Origin: Hymenochaete sp. R1
Lineage: Eukaryota; Basidiomycota; Agaricomycetes; Hymenochaetales; Hymenochaetaceae
Reading direction: 5' to 3'
Assembly: GCA_019400425.1 (NCBI GenBank)
Contig: JAFREE010000011.1
Coordinates: 62,001-126,000 of the forward strand
Length of the DNA: 64,000 bases
In this document: positions 41,324 through 52,049 of the stretch, in pieces
How the letters are laid out: every line of letters begins with the position of its first letter
Numbering within the stretch: position 1 is the first letter of the stretch
Notes under the pieces: model-generated
What the model was told of the DNA's origin: nothing
Seen by the model: the letters and a program-made list of their open reading frames with translations, nothing else
The model's database searches: none
Translations under genes and position numbers: made by a program

Positions 41324-43344
41324 ATGCAGAACCCGGGCCCAACGAGCGCCTCCATCCTGTCATTACCAGGCGAACTCATCGTTCACATCCTCTCTTTCTG
41401 CGAGGTCGCCGACGTGCTATGTTTCGAACAGGTAAGTCCACATGTCCTTCTCAAGCCACCCAACATATTTGTTCGGCGGTGAGCCAACCCGCTTTGCTCT
41501 AATTACCACCCATTCGTAGACATGCAAAGGCCTCTCGCATGCTTGTCAAACCCGTTCCCTCTGGACCTGCATTCTCGATACCCTTCCTATCGAGCACACC
41601 CCCGACCTGCCACCTTCCACCCCTCTCACCTCCCTCCCAACGCCCACCATCAGGAACAGGATCATACGTGCTATCGAGGCACATAAGGATTGGGAGCTCC
41701 CCGGGAGGATCCCGCGGTTGAATGTCGTTGAGGTGCCGCTCAAGCGGCGGGCGCGAAGCGGCGGCGGGGGAAGAGCCAATGGCAACGAGAACGAGAACGA
41801 GGACGGTGATGCTGACGGCGGCGATGGTGCCGGCGACGGAGAAGAAAGACAAGCAGAAGGACCCCGAGGCGACATCCTCGTCGAACCTCGTCTCCTCCCC
41901 GGCCGTTCCGAAGCCCTCCTCATCAACCGCGGCCGGCTCGAGCTCTGGCATACCACCTCCAAGCGCCACCTCTGGACGGCCCCGACGTTTGGCGGTAACT
42001 TCAATTGTTTCGCGTTTGATTTTGAGATCATCGAAGAGGGGAAGGGGCTGTTGGTCGCATGTGCGGATGCTGAGCTTGGCTTTTCCACTTTGTGAGTTTG
42101 GTTTGAGTTCTCCTGGGAAGGTGCATCCAAAAGAAGAGAAAAAAAAGTTCTTCTCACTTACAGTCGTTTATAGGACCCCTTTACGTATCTTTCGCTACGA
42201 CTTCGAGTCCGAAACGAGCGAGATGCTCTTCGAGTGCAACATGCCTCCCGTCTTCCTCTTTCGCATGATGCTCCGCGGCTCGTATGTCCTCGCACCCGTC
42301 TCGCCCACAGGTGCAAAGACAATGGTCCTCAACTGGCGAGAACGCAAGGGTATCCTGTTGCAGTTTGTCGATTCAAAGGTACGTTTCCGTTTGTCCGTAA
42401 TCTGCTGTCGTTTTGCAAAGCGACGCACAATCCTTTTTTTCTTCGGGATCGATTTACTGATTTTGTTCCTGCCTTTATGCATATCCTTGATGATTGAAAA
42501 AAAAAAGACCGACCTTCCGTTCGATACACGTTCATGTCTCCTCACAGAGACGCTCGTCGTCGCCATCGTCCACCTCTCCGACATCGGGTTCACTGCCATC
42601 GCCATCCCCCTCTCCACTATCGCCCTATCCATGGTCCCCGTCCCTTCCAGAATCATTCCCACCGCCACCAACGCCCAAGACGACGACACGCAGTGGCCAA
42701 CCTTGCAAGCTCGACCTAAAACCGACGAACACATCGTCAAGTTATCGTTACCCGTTCCAGATATGTTCGAGCCTCCGAACCCGCGAAACGGACCGTTCAT
42801 GCTCGCGCATCGGGTGTTCCAGAGACCTTGGATGGTCAAAAGTGACGATACTGTGAAAAGGCGGGCACCCACGGAGATCTTACTCGCCACTTTTGACTCC
42901 GGTGTACACTCCAATACACGCAACGGGCCCCTCCGTATGCTCTCCTTTCATATACGCGCTTTGTGCATCCCATCAAATAATGGTGGATCGGACATGGCTT
43001 CCCTGACACTCGTCTCATCTTCATGCAGAGAAGCACCCCAACTACCGTGGAACGCTCGTAGTCTGGCAAACACGGGGCACATGTTCTCCATGGGTGATTC
43101 CATCCGCTGCTTCACTCTCTTTTCCGACATCGAAAGGGAACAGCCAACGAAACATGTGATGCTGACGCCGGAGGCGGCTCCGCCTCGCGATGAGATGATG
43201 CCGATGATCACGAGCGTAGAGCCATGGAGTGGGGCTATCGCGATCGGTATGCCAGGTATTTTAAAGGTCTTGCGTTTTGAGCCTGGTTCTGTAGCGCCTA
43301 GCGCCTTCACTGCGGATGAACCGAAAGAGCCCGTTGAGCAGTAA
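41324..43344 (+). CDS. F-box protein with propeller-like C-terminal region and acidic insert, array member 4
   Basis: Exons 41324-41431, 41520-42091, 42174-42378 and 42508-43344 encode 573 residues. The F-box reads ILSLPGELIVHILSFCEVAD, then TCKGLSHACQTRSLWT. Between the F-box linker and the EPRLLPGRSEALLINRGRLELWH core there is a Gly/Asn/Glu/Asp-rich insert of about 40 residues (encoded around 41750-41870), absent from member 3 except for a short acidic stretch. The C-terminus is VEPWSGAIAIGMPGILKVLRFE. The third intron (42379-42507) is longer than in the paralogues and ends after a run of ten A. Likely an SCF adaptor by family; substrate unknown. Confidence 0.82.
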
Positions 43345-43482
43345 TGTGCAAGTTGAACTAGACAGAGCTGATTGCCTCGGAAAAGTTTGTTTGGGATCGA
43401 ATAGACTGTAGCAAAACTGGATATAATTATAAGATGTTGACATTAGTAATACATATTCGCCGCCTCTTTCTCCTTGTTGCAG

Positions 43483-44771
43483 TTAGTATTCTCCGAAAGA
43501 CGCGTGGCCCGTATGCGTGGCGTGCTGTTGAGCTTCCTTCTCTCCTTTTAACCCAGCTTTACAAATCTGTATATGCTTATTTAGCGACGTTCACATGGTG
43601 CAGCGAGCCGCAATGAAATACGATGAGCTTGTCAAAGGAAAGCGGCTCACCTCACATCGCAACAAAAATGTGGCGGTATTGGTATAAGAGTGTTTTGCTC
43701 TTAGGATATCAGCGAGTTTCGTTGTAGCCCTCAGAATGCTGTCTGATTGAGCATCTTCGCCGTCGATGGGGAAAACAGTTTGGTGGAAGTCAGCCGGCGC
43801 GTCTGACATGGGGGCCACCGAAGCGGCATCGTAATGGATGCCTGAGTAAACAAGTACACAACGATTTGAGGCTTTGCCCGATGAGGGCTGGAAACGGTCG
43901 ATGCGACCCGTTTCAACGTCTACCGAAGCGATTTCCGTTTTGTAATGTGAAGCAAGGATAGCTAGTTCGATCGCTCCACCCCAGGACGAAGGCTTAAGTA
44001 TTGTCTCAATGTATTTCTCCCGAGGATGTCTGAGAAGTTACGTGAGTTATATTTCAGTAATGAACTTGATGTTGACGCACCCTAACATGGCTTCAGACCA
44101 ATTGATGGGGTCATTGCGAATAACTTCGGCGACCACTGGCGAACGATGAGACTCGAGACATTACGTTTCAGAAACATTAATACCTTTCCGTATCATTGGT
44201 GCTTTGCTCATGCTCCCTTCGAAAACGAGTGCCACAGAGCTGAATAGACACGAGTTGTCATCAGGAACGACCTTGAACAAAATTAGAACAAGAACCATTA
44301 TGGAATAGAACCTCGGGCTTGTGCTTACGCGGTGAACCAGCACTCCCGAGTCCGTATCGACGTAGTCAGTGCCTGAGGCTGTCGTCTTTCCTCTTGAAGA
44401 GCTTGGTGCTACTTGAGGTTTAGCGCTTGTTGTAGTTGCCGGAGGCGCCGCTGTTGTCGACTCCGTCAAGGTGCCACCTTTCGAAGATACGATGATTTGG
44501 TCGCCCGCCTTCAGACCCAAGCTCGACACAGGTAAGTCTGGTTGAAGCTTCAGCTGCTTTGGCGGGTATCCGGACTTTACTGCAAAGCCATGAGTATATG
44601 CCGGTTACGAAACGAAGGGTACTGCGAGAGTATGGACTCACGATCCTGCTGAGTGGGTGCGATGCTGGAGCATTCGTAGATCTGCTGTTGCAGATCCTGG
44701 ATAGTCGTTGTGAAGAGCTCGAAACGGAGCGTAGATACACCCTTAGGATGCCTTATCCTTATTGCCGACAT
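43483..44771 (-). CDS. OTU1: OTU1/YOD1 family deubiquitinase
   Basis: Six exons on the minus strand (44642-44771, 44329-44579, 44184-44271, 44081-44135, 43651-44029, 43483-43566) encode 328 residues. The N-terminal ubiquitin-like (UBX-like) domain begins IRIRHPKGVSTLRFE and ends GLKAGDQIIV. The OTU domain has the catalytic Cys in VVPDDNSCLF (C135), and the active-site His in VYSGIHYDA. The C-terminus has a C2H2 zinc finger: RCEIC, then a GLKGEKEAQ linker, then H-x4-H in HATHTGH, followed by ASFGEY. The family acts with Cdc48/p97 in ER-associated degradation and trims ubiquitin chains. The last 84-nt exon, needed to complete the zinc finger, is easily missed because the previous exon reads through into stop codons. 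Confidence 0.92.
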
Positions 44772-45885
44772 GACGGTATCGTTGGCGTACTCAAGGAAAG
44801 ATGGTGGCGAAACGAGATAGAGTCGTGTAGCTGAGCGAGCGACCCAGCTACCTCCGCTCCGCGTCCGAACGCGTCACGTAAAAGCGTCGATCGTTACTAT
44901 ATTCGGTATCCACCGTCATCTCGGAACGACCGAAAGGACTCGGAAACCGGACTGATTCTGAGATTGCAGCTGAACTTGAACTTCGAAGAACGAGCTGCAG
45001 CGTACTGGCTCCCCGAAATTTTCGGTATCGACGGTCATACCATTCAAGGCATGCACAGGCTCGAACGCTCCCTTGTGTCGACCCCAGAACAACCTGATTT
45101 CACGAATGGTCCCTTTGTGCGAGGACGACGACACGCCGTGCCAACCTACAATACAATCAAAACAACCAAAACGGACGTGACCTTAGGCAAAAATGGAGTC
45201 GCATGGTCTGTCCATTGAGGGTGGTGAGGTATTTTGTCTTCTTTTCTTTATTTTCTTTCTTGAGAATGGACTAATGAAAGAGCGTGGTTCTGATAGGAGC
45301 TACGAAGATGACGACGCGGGAGAGGGTAATACAAGGACCCATAGACACCCACAAGGATCCATACGGCGCCTAGACATGAACAACACCCACAGCACAGCGT
45401 CCACGTTGCGACGGGACAATGGGAGCGGAGTCGTAATAATGAAGAGAAGAAAGAAAGCCACCGGCTATCGGATTTCCCCCTCTCAGATCCGCGATCACGG
45501 AACAACAATTCACTGGCGCACTCTCCTGTTGCCTTGCTTGTCCAACCACTTAGACTTGTGCGTCTGCCTCAAGCCACCACAAGAAAGCCTCCAAGCCATG
45601 TCACCTTGACCTTCTTGTTTCTCGCTTATTTTCTCTCATTGTCAGGTCTAGGGTGTCTCAATCACCCACAGTCCACCACTTGGACCGCCCACAACCACTG
45701 CTCGCTCCCTCTGCTTATAACGAGCAGCCTGGACATCCTCTTCATTTTTTATTTCCCCTTAAATACACTGCCAGCATTTAGCTTCCATCATTGCTAGACG
45801 ATCTCTCTTCTTCTATCACCCAACATTCTTCTCGCAACCCAAATCCTATTTACCATCCAAGTCAATCCCCCTTCATTCTATCGAG
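44772..45885. other. Divergent intergenic region, 1.1 kb
   Basis: It lies between OTU1 and the DUF7918 gene. ORFs of up to 138 codons lack motifs. An AT-rich TTAAATAC element about 125 bp upstream of the 45886 start could be a TATA-like site. CT-rich sequence precedes the start. Confidence 0.4.
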
Positions 45886-47443
45886 ATGAAGAACAAAGAA
45901 TACATAGCGTGGGTCGAAGTCGATGGAGTAAAACTCACCGAGTTTGCAGTTATGCAAATTGGCTCTATCGTCGAGTGCTTCATCGAAAGCTTCCCCGGAA
46001 AGGTGTGTCCCATATCCAATTGTAACCATACATTAAATTTGCTCACCGTCGGTCCGATCTTCACATCACAGAATTTCTCTGTCCATTGGGCATGCGACTC
46101 TGATGGCCTCTTCTCATCTGGATATATTTTCATCGACGGGACCCCGTACCCGGGCCGTTTCCTCAATGGTAAAGCCACCACGAATCGCGCTGGCGCGAGA
46201 ACAGGCGCAATGTCCGAACGCCCGTTCACATTCACAGAGACCACCAAGAAAAATGGTAAATATTCATCTCCTTCTTTTCCTTTAGTCCAAAGCTCATTCG
46301 AACACCAAAAACAGTCTCCAAGCTCGCAGATGACGAATATCCCCTCGGCACCATCGAGCTCAAGATCGTCCTCACCGAGCGCGGCGAAGGCCGTCCAAAC
46401 GCCTACGCCCCCGCTCCTCCCTCCCGCTACTCCCAACCCCGCCCTGATGCAACTGTAACTGGCCACCGTGCAGGCCTCGCCGCCGACCGCGAGACGTTCA
46501 TGCAGGCACCGTACACATGGTCCGGTACCCCTGTCGCTGGCTCGACCAGTGTCCCTGGTGGTCCCCCACATTCGTATGTGAAGTTTGTGTTCAAGTATCG
46601 GCCGGCGGCGTGGATCAAGGAGTATGGGCTGCAGGATATTAAACGTGTTGGGGGTCCTGGAGGCTTTGAAGCTGAAGGTTCCAGTGCTGGCGCTGGTGCT
46701 CAAGAAGCGACGAGGAGCAACGTCACTGGCGAAACGTTGTCGGTGTCCTCCGAGGAATACTACGCTGCCGTCGACCGCTTCCTCAAACACAAAGTCGAGA
46801 CAGAGGGTCCGGAGGCGGCGCTCAAGTGCCTCACGACCAAGTCTTGGGAGCCGCGCATGCCGAAGGAGATCAAGGAGAAGCGGAAGAGACGGACAAAGGC
46901 GGAGATCGAGAGGGACAACCGGATTGAGATGAGGAAGAAAGAGGAGTACTGGGGGAAGATTTATCAGATGGAGGATGAGCATTGGAGGAGGAAGGAGAAG
47001 GAGACGGGCCAGAAGAGGCCGCAGATGACGAACATGGTACGGATTTTTGTTTTCCCTGAGTTTGAAATGAAAGTGTTTACTTATTCTTTGTTTCTCGTTG
47101 ACAGGAGGAACTCAAGGGAAAATACCTCTACAGTTCGTCGTCGTCGTCGTCGTCGTCAACCCCGGGCTCTTCCTCGTCCATGTCCACATCCGCATACACT
47201 CCTTCCTCATCTTCCAGCGCGACCCCGCAACCCTCCTCTCACCAAATCCAATCCCACCCGCGCTCTTCTAACACGTACGTCCTCCCTCAAGCTGGTCGTG
47301 GCAGTGGCGGATACGCCTCAGGCCCGAGCTACAGACCGTCAGTGGTGATCGATACGCGCGTACATGAAATGCCGAGGGAGGAATATGAAAGGATGGTGAG
47401 GGAGGCGAACCCGGGCTACTTATCGCAGGGGCAAGGACTGTAA
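45886..47443 (+). CDS. DUF7918-type protein of Agaricomycetes
   Basis: Exons 45886-46002, 46072-46255, 46315-47036 and 47105-47443 encode 453 residues. The N-terminal domain has the pattern YIAWVEVDG, then a cysteine-bearing strand, then GKNFSVHW across the first intron, then GYIFIDG and LGTIELKIVLTERG. In my recollection this is the beta-sandwich family DUF7918, abundant in mushroom-forming fungi and of unknown function. A highly charged helical region follows (EIKEKRKRRTKAEIERD), then a poly-Ser tract encoded by a TCG repeat, then a Ser/Gly/Pro-rich tail ending in a short conserved-looking segment (RVHEMPREEYERMVREANPG). A nuclear location is plausible given the basic stretch. Confidence 0.78.
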
Positions 47444-48394
47444 ATGAACAATTGGGCTGGTGGGAGCCGGACTTTGGAACACGAACGCCGCTAAAATGCA
47501 TTACACTTCGTGATTTCCCCACGTATTTCTCTTTCTTATTTTCGTTTTTCTCATTCGAACTTGACAAACTCAAACTATAACCCTCCTTCGTACCTTACCA
47601 CTCCTCACACTCCTTCGAGCTATTTTTTCTCCTCATAAAATTCAATCTTGTTCTTTGGAATTGTCTTCTCTCTTTCTCGCATTCATGCTGCTTTCGTGCT
47701 TTCGTGATGATGCTCTCGAGTGTTTCGTACACCTATCTTTCTCGCTCTCGTCCTGCTTTGCTTTTTGCTCCCTCTCGTTTGATTCTGAGACTTCTTCGTG
47801 CATTGTCCCTTTGCTTTCCGCGTCTCCCCAGTTTGTCCATCGACCAACCACACCATGGATCGAATCCCTTCCTCGTCTGCTCAGCCATTGCTTTCCATCG
47901 TTGCTCTCCCACGTTTCTCGTGTTGTACATGTATCATAAATGCCCCGCTTTCTTCTGTTGTTTTTTCTTGAATCCGCTGTGTTTAACATAAATCACCTCG
48001 AGACCCAAAAAGAATGGAGCTGATCCTGAGAGTTTTGATACCTCGGGGCCCCAACGGATTCAGAACTCAAAGCGATGGCAAATCTTGTTCAACCAATTGT
48101 TGCACTCACTTAATACTACATGAAGACTGAGCGATAACACAACATTTACGATATCATCGCTTCTTGCATCAAGAAGGGATGTCTAAGTTTAGAAACACAG
48201 GGGTGTGAAAAGGTGCGATGTGTTGTTGTTACCTGTCAAGCAACAAAAAAGTATAACCTTGTCTCTTTGTACAATGTAGATTCAACTCCAAGTCGTGGAA
48301 CTACCCACCAGACAAAGTAACATTGGCTCAGTAGGGTTAGTTATATAGTAGAGAGTTTCGGTTGTGCGTGTTTCGACTCGATACACAACGCAGT
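47444..48394. other. Convergent intergenic region, 950 bp
   Basis: Pyrimidine-rich 3' flank of the DUF7918 gene, then AT-rich sequence. ORFs near 47642-47991 on both strands are compositional artefacts. No RNA gene seen. Confidence 0.4.
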
Positions 48395-50086
48395 CTAATA
48401 CTCGATATTGATGGCCTTCCAACCACTTGTAGATGACTTGATGCGTTTGCCAGATCCAGAGCCCTCTCCTTGCTCGCCATTACCCTCTTGCTCCCAGCTC
48501 GCGTCGAACGCTGCCGCCTGAGTTCGTTTAAAAACATTGACTTCCGGTAATCGCGATGTTCTGAATCCTCGAGGCAATGTCAAGTAGTGGACGCCATTTT
48601 CATCTTTCGTAGCGTTAGATGCATCTGTCGACTTCAGCCGAAACTCGATTCCAAGCTCATTAGCTTGTTCGCCCGTTATTTCCAATTCCTCCTGGTACTT
48701 TGAGAAAAGTGCTTTGTGATCCTTCTCTAGTCGTTTTGCTTTGTGATACGCATCAAACAGGATGGAGTCATTTGCTCGTTTGAGTCCTATGTTCTCGCGT
48801 CTGAGTTTCGCCCTTACGGTTTGCAAATGCGGCGTTTCTTCTACTATCTCTTTCCACTGCCGAAAATATTCACAGGCATTCTCCAGTTCACATTGGCGTC
48901 TAGCAAAATGAAGCAACGCCCTGTTCCGGGGACTAAGAATATCTGCATGCATCCGCCTTAATCCTGAGACAAGAGGCGACATCTTCTGATCGACTTTGCT
49001 TTTCAGGATAAAAGAAATTTTGTTGAACTCGGGAGACGATAACGCTGCCGTGTTGTCGTCAAGTTGTTGCGCTGCATGCCGGAACTCTATAAACGAATCA
49101 CGACGCTCCCTGAGATGAAGGAACGCCCACACAGCGACCCTTGCAAGCGCCTTCCTCTCTTCCCTGGGAGTCTCTGACGGTGCAATAGCTTCTGCCATGT
49201 TCTTCCTGAGCTCCGCGAATGACAAAGATGTATTAAGATCGTACTTTGTCTTGAGTATCCCCTCGTCGATATGGTCGGTTAGGAATACCATACAGGCACA
49301 TTGCGCGTGGAAAAACTGCCTACTTTCCTTTTCCCAGCGGTAAGACAACGACTGGGCCTCTTTGGAATCCCACTGTGTACCAGTGGAAAGCTCTTTGCAG
49401 AGATCCTCGAATACGGCATTTACAGCTGTCTTCTTCCTGAAGAGGTACTCGGCCCAAATACGAGCCCGTTCTTTCTCGTCCAACTTATCCTCTGGGTTCA
49501 TAACGATTTCCATTTGGTCCCTCAGAGAGTCGATCCTACTATCGATATTGTCCTGCTCGACAGTAAGCCAGAAGATGATATTCTGGGCGGAATCCTTGAT
49601 GTCTTTTATAGTAAGTGACGAGTCCTGCAGGTCTTTCGATGAATTCTGTTCGCCAGAAGCACAAGATTTCAGGAAGGTACAAAACACGTCCAGTGCTGCC
49701 TTGCCGTCTTCAAGGAAGACCAGCCAGTGGACCCATTTCTTTTCGAGCAGTTGCGGTATCGTCAGGGGAGAGCCACTACCACCATCGTGTGGAGCGGGCT
49801 GATGAGCTTCCGGAGCGGATGTAAGCTTATACCTCTCGTGCATATCCTTTCGAATGACAGCGGCGCCAAGCTGCTCATGCGTAGATTTGATGAAACCTGA
49901 TAAACGGTCGATGTGGTTGTGCCACTCGACAATAGACCAATTCCCTGCCCACTCTGCGATTAGCTTGTTCTTGTGCCGGGATGACTTTCCCGTGGATCTA
50001 GATCCCTGGGAATGGGATGGCGATGTTCCTAGTGATGAGCCGGGAGGGTGAGAGGAGGGATCATTAGCGTCCGTTCTCTGAGACAT
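48395..50086 (-). CDS. Hypothetical helical/coiled-coil protein
   Basis: A single long exon encodes 563 residues from the ATG at 50086 (MSQRTDANDPS). The frame remains open upstream to 50293, but only through low-quality sequence containing a run of 17 G/C, so the internal ATG is preferred. Residues 1-50 are Ser/Pro/His-rich and disordered. The rest is mostly alpha-helical with coiled-coil segments (about 420-500: ENACEYFRQWKEIVEE, KRLEKDHKALFSKYQEEL). The C-terminus has a Gly/Glu/Ser-rich basic stretch (GSGKRIKSS). I do not recognise the family. An intronless frame of this size is unusual here, where most genes have several introns. Confidence 0.72.
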   Translation of the reverse strand: MSQRTDANDPSSHPPGSSLGTSPSHSQGSRSTGKSSRHKNKLIAEWAGNWSIVEWHNHIDRLSGFIKSTHEQLGAAVIRKDMHERYKLTSAPEAHQPAPHDGGSGSPLTIPQLLEKKWVHWLVFLEDGKAALDVFCTFLKSCASGEQNSSKDLQDSSLTIKDIKDSAQNIIFWLTVEQDNIDSRIDSLRDQMEIVMNPEDKLDEKERARIWAEYLFRKKTAVNAVFEDLCKELSTGTQWDSKEAQSLSYRWEKESRQFFHAQCACMVFLTDHIDEGILKTKYDLNTSLSFAELRKNMAEAIAPSETPREERKALARVAVWAFLHLRERRDSFIEFRHAAQQLDDNTAALSSPEFNKISFILKSKVDQKMSPLVSGLRRMHADILSPRNRALLHFARRQCELENACEYFRQWKEIVEETPHLQTVRAKLRRENIGLKRANDSILFDAYHKAKRLEKDHKALFSKYQEELEITGEQANELGIEFRLKSTDASNATKDENGVHYLTLPRGFRTSRLPEVNVFKRTQAAAFDASWEQEGNGEQGEGSGSGKRIKSSTSGWKAINIEY

Positions 50087-50118
50087 GTCGGTTGGGGTGT
50101 GGTGGCGTCTGTTAATTC

Positions 50119-50135
50119 GGGGGGGGGGGGGGGGG
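50119..50135. repeat. 17-base G homopolymer upstream of a start codon
   Basis: An uninterrupted run of 17 G on the + strand (C on the coding strand of the 48395-50086 gene), 33 bases before its ATG. It lies in the 5' leader or promoter. Confidence 0.95.
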
Positions 50136-50316
50136 AATAAGTATGCTGCAAAACTAGTTCGTTGAAAACTTACTTGAAGTAAATAAAGAATACTGAATTG
50201 AGCTGTCGGGCTGATGCAAGCGTTAGATATGGAGTGTTTGGTGAAGGCATTGACATTGTATTTGCCGTTCATAATGCTAGAAGAGGATTGCACTTGAATA
50301 ACTTTGTACTTGTAGA

Positions 50317-50643
50317 TTAAGTCTTCGGCTTGGTAGCAGCATGACCTTCCTTTTTCGTCTCAAATCCTACTAAGCATGCCCTCAAGCTGCCAAAGAATGC
50401 AGTACGAGACGATGAGAAAACAATGTAGAAAATAATAGAAATAAGATGCTTACAGGTGTTACAGGAGGAGTAATCTCCATCTTTGCTTGAGCCATGGCTA
50501 ACGGCAGAGATTGAGATAAGGTTGGTAAGGTTGGTGGTGGTTACAAAAAAACCATCGGAACGAGCGGAAGATGCCAATATCATGATCAACGTAGCGTGAG
50601 CGAGAGCGCTTAACATCGCGGAAGGCAGATGACATGACGTCAC
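50317..50643 (-). CDS. Doubtful small ORF
   Basis: A 108-codon frame of low complexity without motifs. A short nested ATG (near 50492) followed by a GTAAGC donor suggests a small spliced transcript, but the joined product would be only about 20-40 residues. It may be no more than the 5' leader of a neighbouring gene. Confidence 0.2.
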   Translation of the reverse strand: MTSCHLPSAMLSALAHATLIMILASSARSDGFFVTTTNLTNLISISAVSHGSSKDGDYSSCNTCKHLISIIFYIVFSSSRTAFFGSLRACLVGFETKKEGHAATKPKT

Positions 50644-50825
50644 TCAATCGAGGATTTTGCGTTGCTGCGACTGCGGCAAGAGGATTGGTTCTGTTTAACG
50701 TCGAACCACCACACTTAACAAATGCTCAATGACAGTGTTGATACTGGCCGCAAATGTACAACTTGTTATTTTTACATTCCAAACATCCGGTTAATAAATA
50801 AATTCCCATTCAAGTTTTTCCAGAC

Positions 50826-52049
50826 TCAAGCGTGTCCTCGGACTGGTTTGGGCACGTAGCTAGAAAACGAGAACGAATGAGCGATCCGCAGGTAATCGGA
50901 AAATGGAATGATCGTACGGTTCCTCGAGGTACTTGATTTCTTCCTCTGTTAGCTCTTTGTTCCGGATAATGGCTGCTTCAAGACGCTCCGGCTTTGCAAG
51001 TTTGGAAAGTACATTAGACAGTGATGTTTGCGAAAAGAAACAAGCCACTTACCGAGCTGCACCCGACGATCGGGCTACTGACTTTCTTATCGATCCACGC
51101 CAATGCAACTTCACTCATTTTCCAGCCCCTCTTGTTGGCAATTTCCTCAACCCGGGAGATGATTGTCGCGTCCGTTTCGTTGTACTTCCTCGCGAACGGA
51201 GAGTTCTTCGTCGACTCTTTTCTTTTCGTTTCTTCACTTTGCGGACGAGCAAGATCGCCTCCGGAAAGAGGACCCCATGGGATCAGCCCGATACCGTGAG
51301 CATTGCAGTAGGGGATCATTTCGCGCTCCTGGACCCCATTAGATGCGTCTAGCACAAGTACTAGGAGACGTGAGACTCACCTCTTCGCGATAAAGCAATG
51401 AGTATTCGTTCTGCATGCTAATAAACGTTGTCCAACCCTCTTTCTCCGCAACAGCATTGTACTCCGCAAATTGCCAGGCCCTCATCGAACTCGCGCCGAT
51501 ATACCGCACCTTCCCACTCTGCACAAGATCATGCAGCGCCTTCATCGTCTCTTTAACGGGAGTGTTCGGGTCGAAGCGATGGATCTGCAATAAATCGACA
51601 TAGTCCGTCTGAAGCCTTTTCAAGGACGCGTCCACTTGGTTGAAAATGGCGGCCCGCGACAGCCCAGACTGGTTCACATAATCCCTCGAATCCTTCAATT
51701 CAGGCTGTACACCAGTCATGACACCAACTTCATCGTGCGTCAAGAAGAAGCATTTGGTAAGGATAAGGACGCGGTGTCTCGGAATATCGAATTTTTTGAG
51801 AAAGCGGCCAATCACACGTTCCGACTCGCCGTTCGAGTAGACGTTTGCGGTATCGATGGTCGTCACTCCGCGATCCCATGCCGCCTTGAGGAGTGGGATC
51901 GTCGCCTCTTCATCGATGACCCAGGGAGCCCACTCGTGAGACCCAAAGGACATGGCACCAACGATAGGCACCGACACGCGCAAGCCGGAGTTGCCGAGAC
52001 GGCGATACTCAACAGGGGGACGCGTAGTCTCGGTTTTTGCTTGAGACAT
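50826..52049 (-). CDS. Aldo-keto reductase
   Basis: Four exons on the minus strand (51381-52049, 51053-51328, 50918-50991, 50826-50859) encode 350 residues. It is a TIM-barrel NADPH-dependent oxidoreductase. The catalytic tetrad is visible: Asp and Tyr in [14 protein letters not shown], Lys in VLILTKCF, His in LLQIHRFD. The NADPH-binding end is read as PIVGCSS, then PERLEAAI, and [20 protein letters not shown]. The last 34-nt exon is supported by this typical EPYVPKP ending; without it the frame gives an unrelated tail. It is close to the fungal versiconal hemiacetal acetate reductase/aryl-alcohol dehydrogenase-like AKRs, which are often detoxification enzymes. No secondary-metabolism genes lie nearby. 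Confidence 0.9.

Noticed and set aside
44964..45218. 84-codon ORF beside OTU1
   Set aside because: No motif, no splice partners and competing frames; treated as intergenic.
47135..47157. TCG trinucleotide repeat as a separate microsatellite feature
   Set aside because: It encodes an in-frame poly-Ser tract of the DUF7918 protein; noted there instead.
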